The notes: generated from the sequence alone by a model not told the origin. A DNA stretch of 37,101 bases from Oscillospiraceae bacterium (GCA_009782435.1 WRJA01000017.1:1-37101), one strand, 5' to 3'; shown: positions 8,248-17,639, numbered from the stretch's first letter. Program-made: numbers and translations.

Positions 8248-9627
8248 ATGAACGACCGAAAAGCAACCGAAATCGTCAGCAACTATACGGCAAACACAAA
8301 ATATGAGCATCTGCCCGCCCGGGCGATCGAACTTACAAAAGCCGCTTTCATCGACTGTCTCGGGGTCGCGGTTGCGGGCTCCGAAGAACCCCTCTCAAGG
8401 CATATACTCGAGTATGTCAAGACTGCGGGCGGCAACGAGCAAGCCACCGTATTCGGCTGCGGCCTGCGCACGAGCGCGGAAAACGCGGCGCTCGTAAACG
8501 GAGCCATGGCTCACGCCCTTGATTTTGACGACTGGGCTCTGTGCGTTCACGGTCATCCCTCCGTATATCTCGTCTCGAGCCTCATCGCGCTGGCTGAAAA
8601 ACACGGATACAGCGGCAAAGACATTATTACCGCCTATGTCGTCGGTTTTGAGGTCGTCGCGATGCTGCCTTATTACATAACGCAATCCTGGTTCGATCAA
8701 GGCTGGCACCCGACAGGCGTGTCCGGGACTTTGGGTTCCTGCGCCGCGGCCTGCAATATCATGGGTTTGGATGCCGAAAAAATAAAATTCGCCGTCGGCA
8801 TCGCCTGCGCCGAGGCCGCCGGGATAAGGGCCAACAACGGCTCCATGAGCAAGGCGCTTCACGCCGGCAACGCCGCGATGAACGGCATAAAGGCCGCAAA
8901 ACTCGCCGGTTTGGGTCTGGATTCCTGCCCGAATATGCTTGAGGTAAACCTCGGTTTTATTAAATCATTCGGCTTCAACGAGGAAGCGGATTGGAATGAA
9001 ATACTAAAAGATTTCGGCAGGGAATATAAACTTTGCGGCCCGAGGGGGCTGAATATCAAGCCTTATCCCTGCTGCGGCGGCGCCAATTTTGCCGTGGAAG
9101 CAACGCTTATGCTCAAGGCGGACTTCGACTTTAAGATCGATGATATCGAGAGCATCGACCTGCTCGTGAACCCGCAGGCGCATCTGGCACTTATCCATCA
9201 TGACGCGAAAACCGGGCTTCAGGCTAAATTCTGCATGGAATACGTCGTCGCGCGCACCCTTTTGCACGGGCCTTTGACTCTTGCCGATTTCACCGACGAA
9301 GCGGTCAACGACGGCGCAGTTCGCAGACTGATGGAAAAGTGCAAATGGGTCGTGCATTATCACATGCCGTCCAAGGAGGGCAACGCCGACGAATTTGACC
9401 CGAAAGGCGTCACCCTGCATCTTAAAGACGGCCGCGCCTTGACCCGGGAGTGCTTCGCCCATCTCGGCATGCCTTCCCGCCCCATGCCCGAAGAAATGCT
9501 CGAAAAAAAATTCCGCGACTGCGCCGGTATGAAGCTGCCCGCCGCGAAAGTCGAAAAATGCCTCGAATTGCTGAAAAACTTGGAAAAACTCGATAATATC
9601 AACGAACTTGTCGCGAACCTCTTTTAA
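8248..9627 (+). CDS. MmgE/PrpD family protein
   Basis: A 459-residue protein, normal length for the MmgE/PrpD family, which includes 2-methylcitrate dehydratase, cis-aconitate decarboxylase and iminodisuccinate epimerase. The family fingerprint is present: an N-terminal helical domain with FIDCLGVAVAGS, NGAMAHALDFDDW in the active-site region, a HPTGVSGTLGSCAAA stretch, and a C-terminal alpha/beta domain containing YPCCGGANFAVEA. It is monocistronic, with its own promoter and a terminator hairpin directly after it. No other methylcitrate-cycle gene (prpB, prpC) is in the window, so propionate catabolism is not supported by context. The substrate is probably a carboxylic acid. Confidence 0.9.
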   Translation: MNDRKATEIVSNYTANTKYEHLPARAIELTKAAFIDCLGVAVAGSEEPLSRHILEYVKTAGGNEQATVFGCGLRTSAENAALVNGAMAHALDFDDWALCVHGHPSVYLVSSLIALAEKHGYSGKDIITAYVVGFEVVAMLPYYITQSWFDQGWHPTGVSGTLGSCAAACNIMGLDAEKIKFAVGIACAEAAGIRANNGSMSKALHAGNAAMNGIKAAKLAGLGLDSCPNMLEVNLGFIKSFGFNEEADWNEILKDFGREYKLCGPRGLNIKPYPCCGGANFAVEATLMLKADFDFKIDDIESIDLLVNPQAHLALIHHDAKTGLQAKFCMEYVVARTLLHGPLTLADFTDEAVNDGAVRRLMEKCKWVVHYHMPSKEGNADEFDPKGVTLHLKDGRALTRECFAHLGMPSRPMPEEMLEKKFRDCAGMKLPAAKVEKCLELLKNLEKLDNINELVANLF

Positions 9628-9645
9628 ACAGGTCAAATGATTTGG

Positions 9646-9675
9646 GCTTGCCGGAAGAGAACCCTTTCGGCAAGC
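9646..9675. terminator. Bidirectional terminator hairpin between convergent genes
   Basis: An 11-pair stem (GCTTGCCGGAA with TTTCGGCAAGC, one G-U pair) with an 8-base loop ends directly before TCATTTTAT on the plus strand. It serves the MmgE/PrpD gene, and its right arm abuts the stop codon of the capA-like gene on the other strand. Confidence 0.7.
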
Positions 9676-11094
9676 TCATTTTATATCGTTTATTGTGCCG
9701 TCGGCGTCAACAGCCACATTAAAAGAGATGTTTTCATAGTATTTGTTGATACGCTCCGCCGTTTCTCCCGAGGTAAGCTTTGTTATTCCGCCTCCCGTTT
9801 CGCAGGGAACCAGTCGGACCGTCACATCCTCGCCGGATAAAACAAGCTCAAGAAGGCAGCTGTAGGTTTGTGTGCGGCTGAACCAGAAGTTTCCGGTGCT
9901 GTAAACGATCGGTTTCCCCTTGTGAAACTCGGCGCCCTGCAAAACGTGCGGATGATTCCCTATAACGGCGTCGGCTCCGGCGTCGATGCATATTCGCCCC
10001 AACTCCCGCTGATATGGCTCCGTTACGGACGTACTCTCCACGCCCCAATGTATATTGACAACTGTGAAATCGCTTTTTGAGACCGCCTCGCTTATGACGG
10101 CCGAAAGAAGCCGGGCGTTTTTTTCGTCCGCCCGAAAGATTCCGGGAGAGTTTTCTGTCGCGCCCGGCGTAAAGATCCCGTAGCGCTCTATGCAGCCGGC
10201 GCCGATATATGCGATCTTCCGCCCCTTGACGATGAAATAAGCCGGAGCGGCGGCCTCGTGTATATTTTCTCCCGCGCCGATGCGGGCTATTCCCGCGTCA
10301 TCAAGCGTCTTCAAAGTATCCGACAAGCCTTCTCTGCCGAAATCAAATACATGGTTGTTCGCCAAAAATACGACGTCAGCGCCCATTTCGACAAGTATTT
10401 CCGCGTTTTTCGGGTCAGCGCGGAAGACATATTCCTTACCCGGCAGCGCCGTGCCTCCCGTCGTAAACGCAAACTCATTGTTCAGCAGCAAGACGTCGGC
10501 GGCTCGCATTCTTTCCAAAAGCCCTCCCGCCAAAACATCGGGCAAGCCGTTTGCGGCGGCTCTTAAAACCGGCACTACATAACCGTCTTCAACCAAATTA
10601 ATGTCCCCGCCGAAAGACAAAACAATATCGGCGCCGGGGCTTTCCTCGGGAAAAAACACGCGGGCCGCCGCCGCCTTGTCCGGATCGTCCGCCAAACCGT
10701 AAAATCTGTCCGTCAGTACATAAATGCTTTCTTTTGTGTTTTCCCGAAGAAAATCCCCGAAATCAAGCCCGCCGCAACCCGCCGCAACCTCATCAAGGAC
10801 GCCGGGATAAACATGCTCCTCCGTCCAAAGCAAAAATTCTTCAACAGGGAAACCCGGCTCGAAAGCCGGCGACGCCGCAAAAGCGGCGTTTTGTATAAGC
10901 TCCGCGCGCTCTTTTTGCCGTATTGCGGCGGGATCCTCAGTCGGCAAAGGCCTTTTTTCAGCCGGCGCTGCGGCCGGCGACGGCGTTTCCGGCCGCGGCG
11001 GCAGACTTTCTATCGGTTTTTCACCGGCTGCGCCGCAGCCGCATATGATCGCCGCAATCAGAAAAACAGTCAGCGATCCCGGTATTTTTTTCAT
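9676..11094 (-). CDS. CapA-family lipoprotein (PGA_cap metallophosphatase-like)
   Basis: From ATG at 11092-11094 the protein has 472 residues and begins with a lipoprotein signal (MKKIPGSLTVFLIAAIICGC, lipid Cys at residue 20). A Pro/Ala/Glu-rich linker follows. The second half is the CapA/PgsA calcineurin-like fold: LSFGGDINL, then NNEFAFTT, FLANNHVFDFGREGL, VNIHWGVE and IGNHPHVLQGAEF, where the Asp, Asn and His positions match the metal-site pattern. An in-frame upstream ATG at 11175 would hide the signal peptide, so the later start is preferred although its ribosome binding site is weak. CapA proteins take part in poly-gamma-glutamate capsule or envelope polymer handling. No capB/capC genes are nearby, so the role is open. 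Confidence 0.85.
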   Translation of the reverse strand: MKKIPGSLTVFLIAAIICGCGAAGEKPIESLPPRPETPSPAAAPAEKRPLPTEDPAAIRQKERAELIQNAAFAASPAFEPGFPVEEFLLWTEEHVYPGVLDEVAAGCGGLDFGDFLRENTKESIYVLTDRFYGLADDPDKAAAARVFFPEESPGADIVLSFGGDINLVEDGYVVPVLRAAANGLPDVLAGGLLERMRAADVLLLNNEFAFTTGGTALPGKEYVFRADPKNAEILVEMGADVVFLANNHVFDFGREGLSDTLKTLDDAGIARIGAGENIHEAAAPAYFIVKGRKIAYIGAGCIERYGIFTPGATENSPGIFRADEKNARLLSAVISEAVSKSDFTVVNIHWGVESTSVTEPYQRELGRICIDAGADAVIGNHPHVLQGAEFHKGKPIVYSTGNFWFSRTQTYSCLLELVLSGEDVTVRLVPCETGGGITKLTSGETAERINKYYENISFNVAVDADGTINDIK

Positions 11095-11106
11095 ATCAAC
11101 ACACCG

Positions 11107-11139
11107 AGGCTTCCGGCGCGAAATCGCCGCCGGAAGCCT
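11107..11139. repeat. 12-pair perfect hairpin in the rny-capA spacer
   Basis: AGGCTTCCGGCG pairs perfectly with CGCCGGAAGCCT around a 9-base loop. A T-run (11146-11152) follows only on the plus strand, where no gene ends. For the minus-strand genes it is therefore not a standard terminator, and it may stabilise or process mRNA or stop antisense transcription. Confidence 0.6.
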
Positions 11140-11183
11140 GATCACTTTTTTTATGAACCGGTCACTAAAGCTCATAAAGCTTA

Positions 11184-12743
11184 TTATTTCGCGTATTCTA
11201 TCGCTTTTGTTTCTCTGAGGACATGTATTTTGATCTGCCCGGGATATGTAAGCTCGTCCTCGATCTTCCGCGCGATATCGCGGGCAAGAAGCACCATCCT
11301 GTCTTCGTCCACTTCCTCCGGAACGACCATCACTCTTATCTCGCGGCCGGCCTGTATCGCATAGGACCCCGCGATGCCCGGAAAACTCTTGGATACTTCC
11401 TCAAGCTTTTCCAACCTCTTGACATAGTTTTCTATGTTCTCGCGTCTTGCCCCGGGGCGAGCGGCGGAAATGCTGTCCGCCGCCTGAACGATACAGGCTG
11501 TAACAGTCTGCGCCTCAATATCGCCGTGATGAGCCGCTATGGCGTGGATCACCTCTTCGGATTCTTTATACTTTCCCGCGAGTTCAACGCCGATTTGAAC
11601 ATGGCTTCCCTCGACCTCATGGTCAACGGACTTGCCTATGTCGTGGAGCAGGCCGGCGCGTTTTGCCGTTGTAACGTCAACTCCGAGCTCAGCCGCTAAA
11701 AGCCCCGAAATATGGGCTACCTCGACAGAGTGGTTGAGAACGTTCTGGCCGTAGCTGGTACGGTATTTCTGACGACCGATAAGCTTGACCAAGTCCGGAT
11801 GCAGGCCGTGGATATTCGTCTCAAAAGTGGCGCTTTCCCCTTCGGCCTTAATGGCGGCGTTGATCTCTTTTTGAGATTTTTGTACCATTTCTTCAATTCG
11901 CGCGGGATGTATACGCCCGTCCTGAATGAGTTTTTCCAACGCCAAACGAGCAACCTCGCGCCTTACGGGGTCAAAGCTTGATACGGTTATAGCCTCCGGA
12001 GTGTCGTCGATAATAAGATCGCAGCCGGTAAGCGTTTCAATGCTGCGAATATTCCTGCCCTCGCGGCCGATAATGCGCCCTTTCATCTCGTCGTTGGGGA
12101 GAGGGACAACGGAAACGGTGATTTCCGACGCGTGGTCCGCAGCGCACCTTTGTATTGCGAGCGCTATTATTTCCCTTGCGTTTGCGTCCGCTTCCTCCTT
12201 TGCCTGAGCCTCTATGTCCTTGATCTTCACGGCCATTTCGTGAGTTACTTCCGACTCGAGATTCTTTATGAGATAGGTTTTCGCCTCCTCCGCCGTATAT
12301 CCCGAGATTTTTTCCAGCATTTCAAGCTGACTTCTTTTGATCAGCGCGATTTCTTCTTGCTGTTCTTCCGCCTCAGACAGTTTTTTGATCAGTTTCTCGC
12401 CCTTTTTCTCAATGGCGTCCACTTTTCGATCAAGCGATTCTTCTTTTTGCTGTAATCGGCGTTCCTGTTTTTGAAGTTCCGCCCTTCCTTCTTTTACTTC
12501 GCGTTCATATTCCGCTCTGCTTTTGTGTATTTCTTCTTTTGCTTCCAGCAAGGCTTCTCTTTTTTTGCTCTCAACGGTCTTAATCGACTCGTTTATAATG
12601 CGTTTGGCCTCTTCTTCAGCGCTTGAGATTTCACGCTCCGATACTCTTTTTCTATATAAAATACCAAGCGAAAATGTTGATACGATTATCAGCGCCAAGG
12701 CTGCGACAGAGCCTATTATCCATCCGGTAGAAAGAAAAATCAT
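11184..12743 (-). CDS. rny: Ribonuclease Y
   Basis: A 519-residue endoribonuclease that initiates mRNA decay in Bacillota. The order of domains is typical: an N-terminal membrane helix (residues 8-29), a long charged coiled coil (about 35-190), a KH RNA-binding domain (about 208-275, with [15 protein letters not shown]), and an HD domain with His367-Asp368 in [14 protein letters not shown] that binds the catalytic metals. The length equals that of the Bacillus enzyme. It has its own strong promoter and a GGAGG site. The enzyme acts at the cytoplasmic membrane, where it may assemble with other RNA decay factors. Confidence 0.97.
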   Translation of the reverse strand: MIFLSTGWIIGSVAALALIIVSTFSLGILYRKRVSEREISSAEEEAKRIINESIKTVESKKREALLEAKEEIHKSRAEYEREVKEGRAELQKQERRLQQKEESLDRKVDAIEKKGEKLIKKLSEAEEQQEEIALIKRSQLEMLEKISGYTAEEAKTYLIKNLESEVTHEMAVKIKDIEAQAKEEADANAREIIALAIQRCAADHASEITVSVVPLPNDEMKGRIIGREGRNIRSIETLTGCDLIIDDTPEAITVSSFDPVRREVARLALEKLIQDGRIHPARIEEMVQKSQKEINAAIKAEGESATFETNIHGLHPDLVKLIGRQKYRTSYGQNVLNHSVEVAHISGLLAAELGVDVTTAKRAGLLHDIGKSVDHEVEGSHVQIGVELAGKYKESEEVIHAIAAHHGDIEAQTVTACIVQAADSISAARPGARRENIENYVKRLEKLEEVSKSFPGIAGSYAIQAGREIRVMVVPEEVDEDRMVLLARDIARKIEDELTYPGQIKIHVLRETKAIEYAK

Positions 12744-12787
12744 TTTTTATATATGCACCTCCGATCCGTATTTTAGCCGTTCATATT

Positions 12788-12816
12788 ATTTTAACTTGTC
12801 TGCAATTTTATGTCAA
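12788..12816 (-). promoter_or_regulatory. Strong promoter for rny
   Basis: Minus-strand consensus TTGACA, 17 bases, TAAAAT, about 45 bases ahead of the rny start codon. It is among the strongest-looking promoters in the window. Confidence 0.75.
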
Positions 12817-12866
12817 GTAAAATGCTTGCCCGGCCGGGTTGAAGCCCGTCTCACCGCCGTCAAAAA

Positions 12867-12911
12867 GCCCCCTGCGGGGGACGGGGGATACCCCCGTCCC
12901 CCGCAGGGGGC
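12867..12911 (-). terminator. Perfect 21-pair GC-rich terminator of the enoate reductase gene
   Basis: A perfect 21-base inverted repeat (12867-12887 and 12891-12911) with a 3-base loop. Read on the minus strand, it is followed by TTTTTG. It lies 47 bases after the stop of the gene at 12959-14929 and insulates it from rny. The stem is unusually long and almost all G/C. Confidence 0.8.
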
Positions 12912-12958
12912 GGACAGTTTCCGAGGGCGCCCGGATAAAAAGGCAGCGCCGGCGTTGT

Positions 12959-14929
12959 TTAAAACCTGCCTGTGTTCAGCGCGGTCTCATAGGCCGTGCT
13001 TGTTGCCGCCGCTATATTGCCGGGAGTTATGCAGTCGCCCAATATATAAAACTCGGGCGCGGCAAACCGCAGGGCGACCGCCTCGTCGCGAAGCGGCTTT
13101 CGGCCGGCGGCGTAAACGACCGTTTCGGCCTCCGTGAAACTCTCGCCGGTCTCGCCGTCGCATAAAACGCCGCTCTTTGTTATTTCGATCGCGCGGGTAT
13201 TAAAGCTCAACTCAACTCCGTGGTTTTTAAGTTCGATCATGAGACCGTCCCCGTGAAGGCTGTTGCCGCCGTCATTTATTTGCCCCAGCATCTCCAGGAC
13301 CCTCACCTTTTTGCCCATCCCGGCCAGATACAGCGCAAGCTCCAACCCCACGAGACCGGCGCCGAGTATCGCCACCGTTTTCCCTGTCTCTCCGGCGTTC
13401 AAATACGCGTATTCCGCGCTCATGACATTTTTGCCGTCCATACCTTTTACCGGCGGCTTTACAGGCGCAGCGCCGAGCGCGGCTATGATAACGTCAGCGT
13501 TCTCCGCAGCCGCGTATTTTTGCGTGACCTCTGTGTTTACTCGAATATCGACCCCCGCGCGCTCCGCCGCCTTTATCTGATTTTCCAGATACATGCCGAG
13601 CTTACGTTTGAAAGGGACATATTTTTCGCACAGGATGTTTCCTCCGAGTTCGGGATTTTTTTCGCAGAGTATGACCTTGTGCCCCTGCCGGGCGCAGCGG
13701 ACGGCGGCCTCAATGCCGGCTATGCCTCCGCCGGCTATCAGGATTTTTTTCCTGACTCTCGCCGGCGGCGGATCGAAGCGGGTCTTATGCTCATAGCCGG
13801 ATTCCGGATTGACCGCGCAGTATTTTTCACCGAGGGCAAGCTCGTTCGTGAAGCATAACAGGCAGCGCATACACCATCTGATCTCGTCTTCTTTGCCGGC
13901 CATTATCTTGTTCGGCAGATCGGGGTCCGCGATAAGGCTTCTGGCCATTTCAACAACGTCCGCTTTCCCTGAGGCAATTATCTCCTCGAGCATCTCAGGT
14001 TCCCCGAGGGCGCCGATGGCGGCAACAGGGGTCTTGACATGCTTTTTTATCTCCGCGGCGTATTTGACATTGCAGCCGTCGCCGAGAAACATCCTGGGAT
14101 GAGTCACGGTAAAAGCGTCTCCGGCTTCATGATTGCCCACGCTGACTTGGATAAGGTCGCATTTGCCGTCCAACTGTTCGGCAAAAGCTATACCCTCCTC
14201 GATGCCGTATCCCTCGTCATAGCATTCGCTGCCGCTTATGCGGACTTCTATCGGCATTCCCGGTCCGACGGCCTTGCGTATCGCGTCGCATACGGCCACG
14301 GTGAACCTTGCCCTGTTTTCAATATCCGGCCCGCCCCATTTGTCTTTCCGCGTATTCAGCCGGGGTGAAACGAACTGATGCAAAAGCCAGCCGTGCCCGG
14401 CGTGCACCAAGACCATGCGGAAGCCCGCGTTTTTTGCCGTTACAGCCGCCTCCGCGAATTTTTCTATGGTTTTTTCTATCATTTCCGCGGGCATGGCTTC
14501 AACGAGCCTTCCGGCCATCTCGGTTTCAACGGGCCCGAAAGCCCTGCCCGTGATCTGTCCTCCGTAAAAATTGACCTTGCGGTTGGCGTACATACCGGTG
14601 TGCGACAGCTCCGCCGTAGGCACCGCTCCGAACCTTGATACAGCGTTCGCGATCCGGCACATCGGCATGAAAGCGTTGACGTTGTCCGCCCAGACCGCCC
14701 TGTCCCGGCTCACGCTGCCGAATTCCCCGTCTACGATGAATTCACAGCTTGCCACGGACGCCGCTCCGCCTTTTGCCTTTCTTGCGTAATAATCGGCCGC
14801 TTCCGGCGGCAACACGCCGTCTCCCGTCATATTCTGATAGCCGGTGGGAGCGGCGAAGATTCGATTTCGGAAAAACACGCCCCTCAATACGAGCGGCTCA
14901 AACAGATGCGGATACTTTAAACTTCCCAT
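12959..14929 (-). CDS. OYE-family NADH:flavin oxidoreductase / 2-enoate reductase-like
   Basis: A 656-residue enzyme with the three-part architecture of 2,4-dienoyl-CoA reductase, 2-enoate reductase and bile-acid BaiCD/BaiH. Residues 1-345 are an FMN TIM barrel with the signature SPRLNTRKDKWGGPDIENRARF (split: SPRLNTRKDKWGG and ENRARF) and HAGHGWLLHQF. Four cysteines (C353, C356, C359, C371; spacing x2, x2, x11) form the expected [4Fe-4S] site. A pyridine-nucleotide and FAD part follows, with GGGIAGIEAAVRCARQG near residue 400 and GAGLVGLELALYLAG later. It likely reduces an activated C=C bond with NADH. It is monocistronic with its own promoter and strong terminator. The substrate is unknown; cinnamate-like, 2-enoate or dienoyl compounds are typical. 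Confidence 0.9.
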   Translation of the reverse strand: MGSLKYPHLFEPLVLRGVFFRNRIFAAPTGYQNMTGDGVLPPEAADYYARKAKGGAASVASCEFIVDGEFGSVSRDRAVWADNVNAFMPMCRIANAVSRFGAVPTAELSHTGMYANRKVNFYGGQITGRAFGPVETEMAGRLVEAMPAEMIEKTIEKFAEAAVTAKNAGFRMVLVHAGHGWLLHQFVSPRLNTRKDKWGGPDIENRARFTVAVCDAIRKAVGPGMPIEVRISGSECYDEGYGIEEGIAFAEQLDGKCDLIQVSVGNHEAGDAFTVTHPRMFLGDGCNVKYAAEIKKHVKTPVAAIGALGEPEMLEEIIASGKADVVEMARSLIADPDLPNKIMAGKEDEIRWCMRCLLCFTNELALGEKYCAVNPESGYEHKTRFDPPPARVRKKILIAGGGIAGIEAAVRCARQGHKVILCEKNPELGGNILCEKYVPFKRKLGMYLENQIKAAERAGVDIRVNTEVTQKYAAAENADVIIAALGAAPVKPPVKGMDGKNVMSAEYAYLNAGETGKTVAILGAGLVGLELALYLAGMGKKVRVLEMLGQINDGGNSLHGDGLMIELKNHGVELSFNTRAIEITKSGVLCDGETGESFTEAETVVYAAGRKPLRDEAVALRFAAPEFYILGDCITPGNIAAATSTAYETALNTGRF

Positions 14930-15012
14930 TGTTTCATATCCTCCTTTGTGCGATTAACCTTTTATTCCGTATCACTCACAGCGGCATCTCCGTCTGTTCA
15001 TATATTAATTTA

Positions 15013-15040
15013 AGTATATCATACGAGAATATATCCGCAA
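15013..15040 (-). promoter_or_regulatory. Promoter for the enoate reductase gene
   Basis: Minus-strand TTGCGG, 16 bases, TATACT with an extended -10 (TGATATACT). It lies about 85 bases upstream of the start codon at 14929, leaving a leader of about 75 bases. Confidence 0.5.
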
Positions 15041-15178
15041 GCACGAATCGCCGGCAAATCGGAGCTCTTTATAAGCTTTTTCTGAATAATACCCGCGTTT
15101 ACGGGCAGTTTCCGAGAGGGAAGCAGCCGTACAGCACTGAAATAATGACAAAGACCGCTGCCGGCCGGAACGAAAAAA

Positions 15179-15204
15179 CGAGGAAGTCAACAATGACCTC
15201 CTCG
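15179..15204. terminator. Bidirectional terminator after the SLH gene
   Basis: CGAGGAAGTCA pairs with TGACCTCCTCG (one mismatch) around ACAA. The minus strand continues with TTTTTTCG and the plus strand with CTTTTTATATTT, so it can stop transcription both ways. The SLH gene ends at 15250, 45 bases upstream on the minus strand. Confidence 0.75.
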
Positions 15205-15249
15205 CTTTTTATATTTCGGTTCCCGCTTACTTCGGGTAAGCCGGATATG

Positions 15250-16251
15250 TCACCGCTGTTCAGAAAGCGGGGCAACAGCGCGGTAAGTAATGGCGATTGC
15301 TTGCTCGGCGGTCAGATTTCCGTCGGGATTAAAGCTGTTATCGCTGACGCCGCGTATGATGTTCGCTTGTACAGGCCAGCCCAGTTCAGCGTCAACCCAA
15401 TGACCTTGTACATCAGTAAACGAGTGGGCGTAACCGTCTGAATCGATCCCCATCACACGAGCTGCGCGGTTGATAACAGCCGCTATTTGCGCACGGGTCA
15501 ATGTTCCGCCCGGGTCGAACCTGTCCTCGCCGACGCCGTTTATGATTCCGAGGGCATTAGCCGCGAGGACGGCTCTATCGGCCGTGTCGGTAAAAGCGTC
15601 ATTGTTGATCGAAACGCCCTTTGCGGCCATGAAATCGTCAATGGTCTGCCCGGAGGCTTCTTGAAGCAGGTTTATGAACATCTGCGCCACATCTCCGCGC
15701 GATACGTCTTTTGTATAGTTTTTTTGAAGGTTCTCCGGCACAAGCCCTGCCGCTGTCGCCGCCTTGACCTCCTCTGCCGCCCATGAAGACGGCTCCTCGG
15801 CAGGCGGCGCGGATGAAGCGGTATCGTCATTCACAGCCCATCCGGTGATAAGCCATACTTCGGGAAAACTATCCGATGAGTAGCTGCCGGGGGGTGAAGA
15901 CACTGCCATGTAGCAATCATCACCAATCCTGATTTCGGCGTCCGCCAGATACAGAATTTCACCTGCCGGTACAAATTTGGTTTCGGAACTACCGTCAGTT
16001 ACGGCCACTACCTCCATGTCTCTGTCAAATTTAAGCGTACCGGATAAGTCAGTATATATAAACATGTAAACATCCGCGCCTTGCATACGGTCATACACAT
16101 TCGTAACAGTGATGCCGCCTCTGATGGTGATTTCCGGTATTATTACAGGATCTGACGGTCCGATAAAACCCGGCTCCGCCGCAAAAGCGAATAACCCGAT
16201 ATTTGTGCAAAGCGCGATTGTAAGAATTATGCTGAAGATTTTCCTTTTCAT
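15250..16251 (-). CDS. Secreted SLH-domain protein
   Basis: A 333-residue exported protein. The signal peptide spans about residues 1-25, ending at the AFAAEP cleavage region. A beta-rich domain of unknown type follows (about 30-150), then a short Ser/Pro/Glu linker. The C-terminal 180 residues contain S-layer homology repeats: one starting near EVKAATAAGLVPENL with the degenerate VSRGDVAQMFINLL, a second with ALGIINGVGEDRFDPGGTLTRAQIAAVI, and a third with FTDVQGHWV..ANIIRGVSDNSFNPDGNLTAEQAIAI. SLH repeats bind pyruvylated cell wall polysaccharide, the product expected of the CsaB homologue encoded at 2130-3254. The start has a strong AGGAGG site. Confidence 0.9.
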   Translation of the reverse strand: MKRKIFSIILTIALCTNIGLFAFAAEPGFIGPSDPVIIPEITIRGGITVTNVYDRMQGADVYMFIYTDLSGTLKFDRDMEVVAVTDGSSETKFVPAGEILYLADAEIRIGDDCYMAVSSPPGSYSSDSFPEVWLITGWAVNDDTASSAPPAEEPSSWAAEEVKAATAAGLVPENLQKNYTKDVSRGDVAQMFINLLQEASGQTIDDFMAAKGVSINNDAFTDTADRAVLAANALGIINGVGEDRFDPGGTLTRAQIAAVINRAARVMGIDSDGYAHSFTDVQGHWVDAELGWPVQANIIRGVSDNSFNPDGNLTAEQAIAITYRAVAPLSEQR

Positions 16252-16433
16252 GCGGTTAATACCTCCTGTTTTCAGATCGTTCCGGTATCTGACAATTTTA
16301 ACAAATCATCATCCGAACTGATATGAACTTTACAATATCATGCTTGTTTTTTATAATCAAGTAAATAATCGGACTAATTTCGGTTCCGGCGATTCTTTCG
16401 GTGTTAAAACAAAAAAACATTGAAATGAAATAC

Positions 16434-16462
16434 TGTACAAAAAGCAAAAACAGATATATAAT
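16434..16462 (+). promoter_or_regulatory. Promoter of the TRAP-AOR operon
   Basis: TGTACA at 16434-16439, 17 bases, perfect TATAAT at 16457-16462. The region before dctP is AT-rich. This is the only good promoter seen ahead of the eight-gene run that ends at 25178. Confidence 0.6.
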
Positions 16463-16504
16463 GACACGGATATTCCGTTATTTTTTATAAAAAGGAGTGC
16501 AAAC

Positions 16505-17614
16505 ATGAAAAAGACTCGAATTATTGCGACAATTCTGATCCTCGTAATGGCGCTCTCCCTCGCCGCCTGCGGCGGCGGCTCATCGACCGGCGGCGGCGCG
16601 CCGGCCGAAGACAACCTGACCTACAATCTCACATACAGCTACTTCGGCCCCGAAGTCATTCCCCCCGGGCAGTTCGTTGTGCTGGCTGCCGAAAACGTCA
16701 AGGAGCGGTCAAACGGACGTCTGTCGATAGACTGCTATTTTAACGGCACATTACTTAAAACAAGCGACGCGATAACAGGCTGCATCAACGGCACCGCGGA
16801 TATCGTTTGGGTCGATTCCAGCGTTTTGGGAGAAGTGTTTCCCTTAAGCAACGTCTTTTCCATGCCGTACATGTCAACTCCTCCGGCCAAGACCGGATTG
16901 GACGCGTCTTTTAAGGAGCTTTTGGCCACCTGCCCCGAGCTGGGTGACGAATTGGCGGCGCAGGGACTTATGTATCTCGGCGTTATGCCCGCCGGAGGCT
17001 TCCATCTGCACGGCGTCAGCGAATTATTCGATTCCCCGTCCAAACTCGGCGGCAAAACGATAGACGGTCTCGGAGAAGGCGGCAACCTTATAACCGCTTT
17101 GGGCGGGAACGGCATCGTGCTTGACACGGGTGATTACTATTTGTCCCTGAGTACGGGCCTTGCAAGCGGTCAGCTCAACCACTTTGCCTCCATACACGGT
17201 TTCGGGGCGGACGAACTCCTCACGACTCACGTCGTTTTTTCCAACAGCAAAGACCCGACCGACTATGACTCCATGTTCGGAGGCGGACTCTACGCCGTTT
17301 TGATGGGCACCGCCATGAACCTCAACTCCTTTAACAGCCTGCCGGCGGATCTGCAGGAGATACTTGTTGACGAGTTTTCGCGGATCGACGAATACATAAC
17401 GCCCATTGACCTCGAATACATGATCAAGGTCACTATCGATATGTCGCTCGAGCGCGGCGACACTTTTGTCTTTATCGACGACAAGGCGCGCGAAGAATGG
17501 CAGCCGGGCATACAGTCTCTGCTTGACAAATGGTCATCTCAGGTCAGCGCCCTCGGTTATGACGGCATGTCCATATATAACAAGCTGATCGAACTGTTCG
17601 CGAAATATTCCTGA
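16505..17614 (+). CDS. dctP: TRAP transporter solute-binding protein, DctP family (lipoprotein)
   Basis: A 369-residue lipoprotein with the lipobox LAAC and lipid Cys22, followed by a Gly/Ser-rich linker. The mature part matches the DctP fold: a FVVLAAENVKERSNGRLSIDCYFNGTL segment near the N-terminus, GCINGTADIVWVDSS, and a central GGKTIDGLGEGGNLITALGG segment at the position where the family usually carries its substrate carboxylate-binding arginine (…KIRVxG…). Here that position reads Lys-Thr-Ile-Asp-Gly, so the ligand contact may differ. It captures substrate outside the cell for the DctQ/DctM permease encoded immediately downstream. AAAGGAG precedes the start by 7 bases. Confidence 0.92.
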   Translation: MKKTRIIATILILVMALSLAACGGGSSTGGGAPAEDNLTYNLTYSYFGPEVIPPGQFVVLAAENVKERSNGRLSIDCYFNGTLLKTSDAITGCINGTADIVWVDSSVLGEVFPLSNVFSMPYMSTPPAKTGLDASFKELLATCPELGDELAAQGLMYLGVMPAGGFHLHGVSELFDSPSKLGGKTIDGLGEGGNLITALGGNGIVLDTGDYYLSLSTGLASGQLNHFASIHGFGADELLTTHVVFSNSKDPTDYDSMFGGGLYAVLMGTAMNLNSFNSLPADLQEILVDEFSRIDEYITPIDLEYMIKVTIDMSLERGDTFVFIDDKAREEWQPGIQSLLDKWSSQVSALGYDGMSIYNKLIELFAKYS

Positions 17615-17639
17615 TCCCCGGCGAACGATCTCCTTAATC

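Larger units (their letters stand above)
14930..15249. other. 320-base spacer: promoter and terminator only
   Basis: No convincing gene is seen. The left part holds the ribosome binding site (GGAGGATATG on the minus strand) and promoter of the OYE gene; the right part holds the terminator of the SLH gene. The central 110 bases (about 15045-15175) show no recognisable element. Confidence 0.6.

Noticed and set aside
8248-9627. Methylcitrate cycle (prpD) assignment
   Set aside because: No prpB or prpC neighbour exists and the gene stands alone, so only the family-level name is justified.
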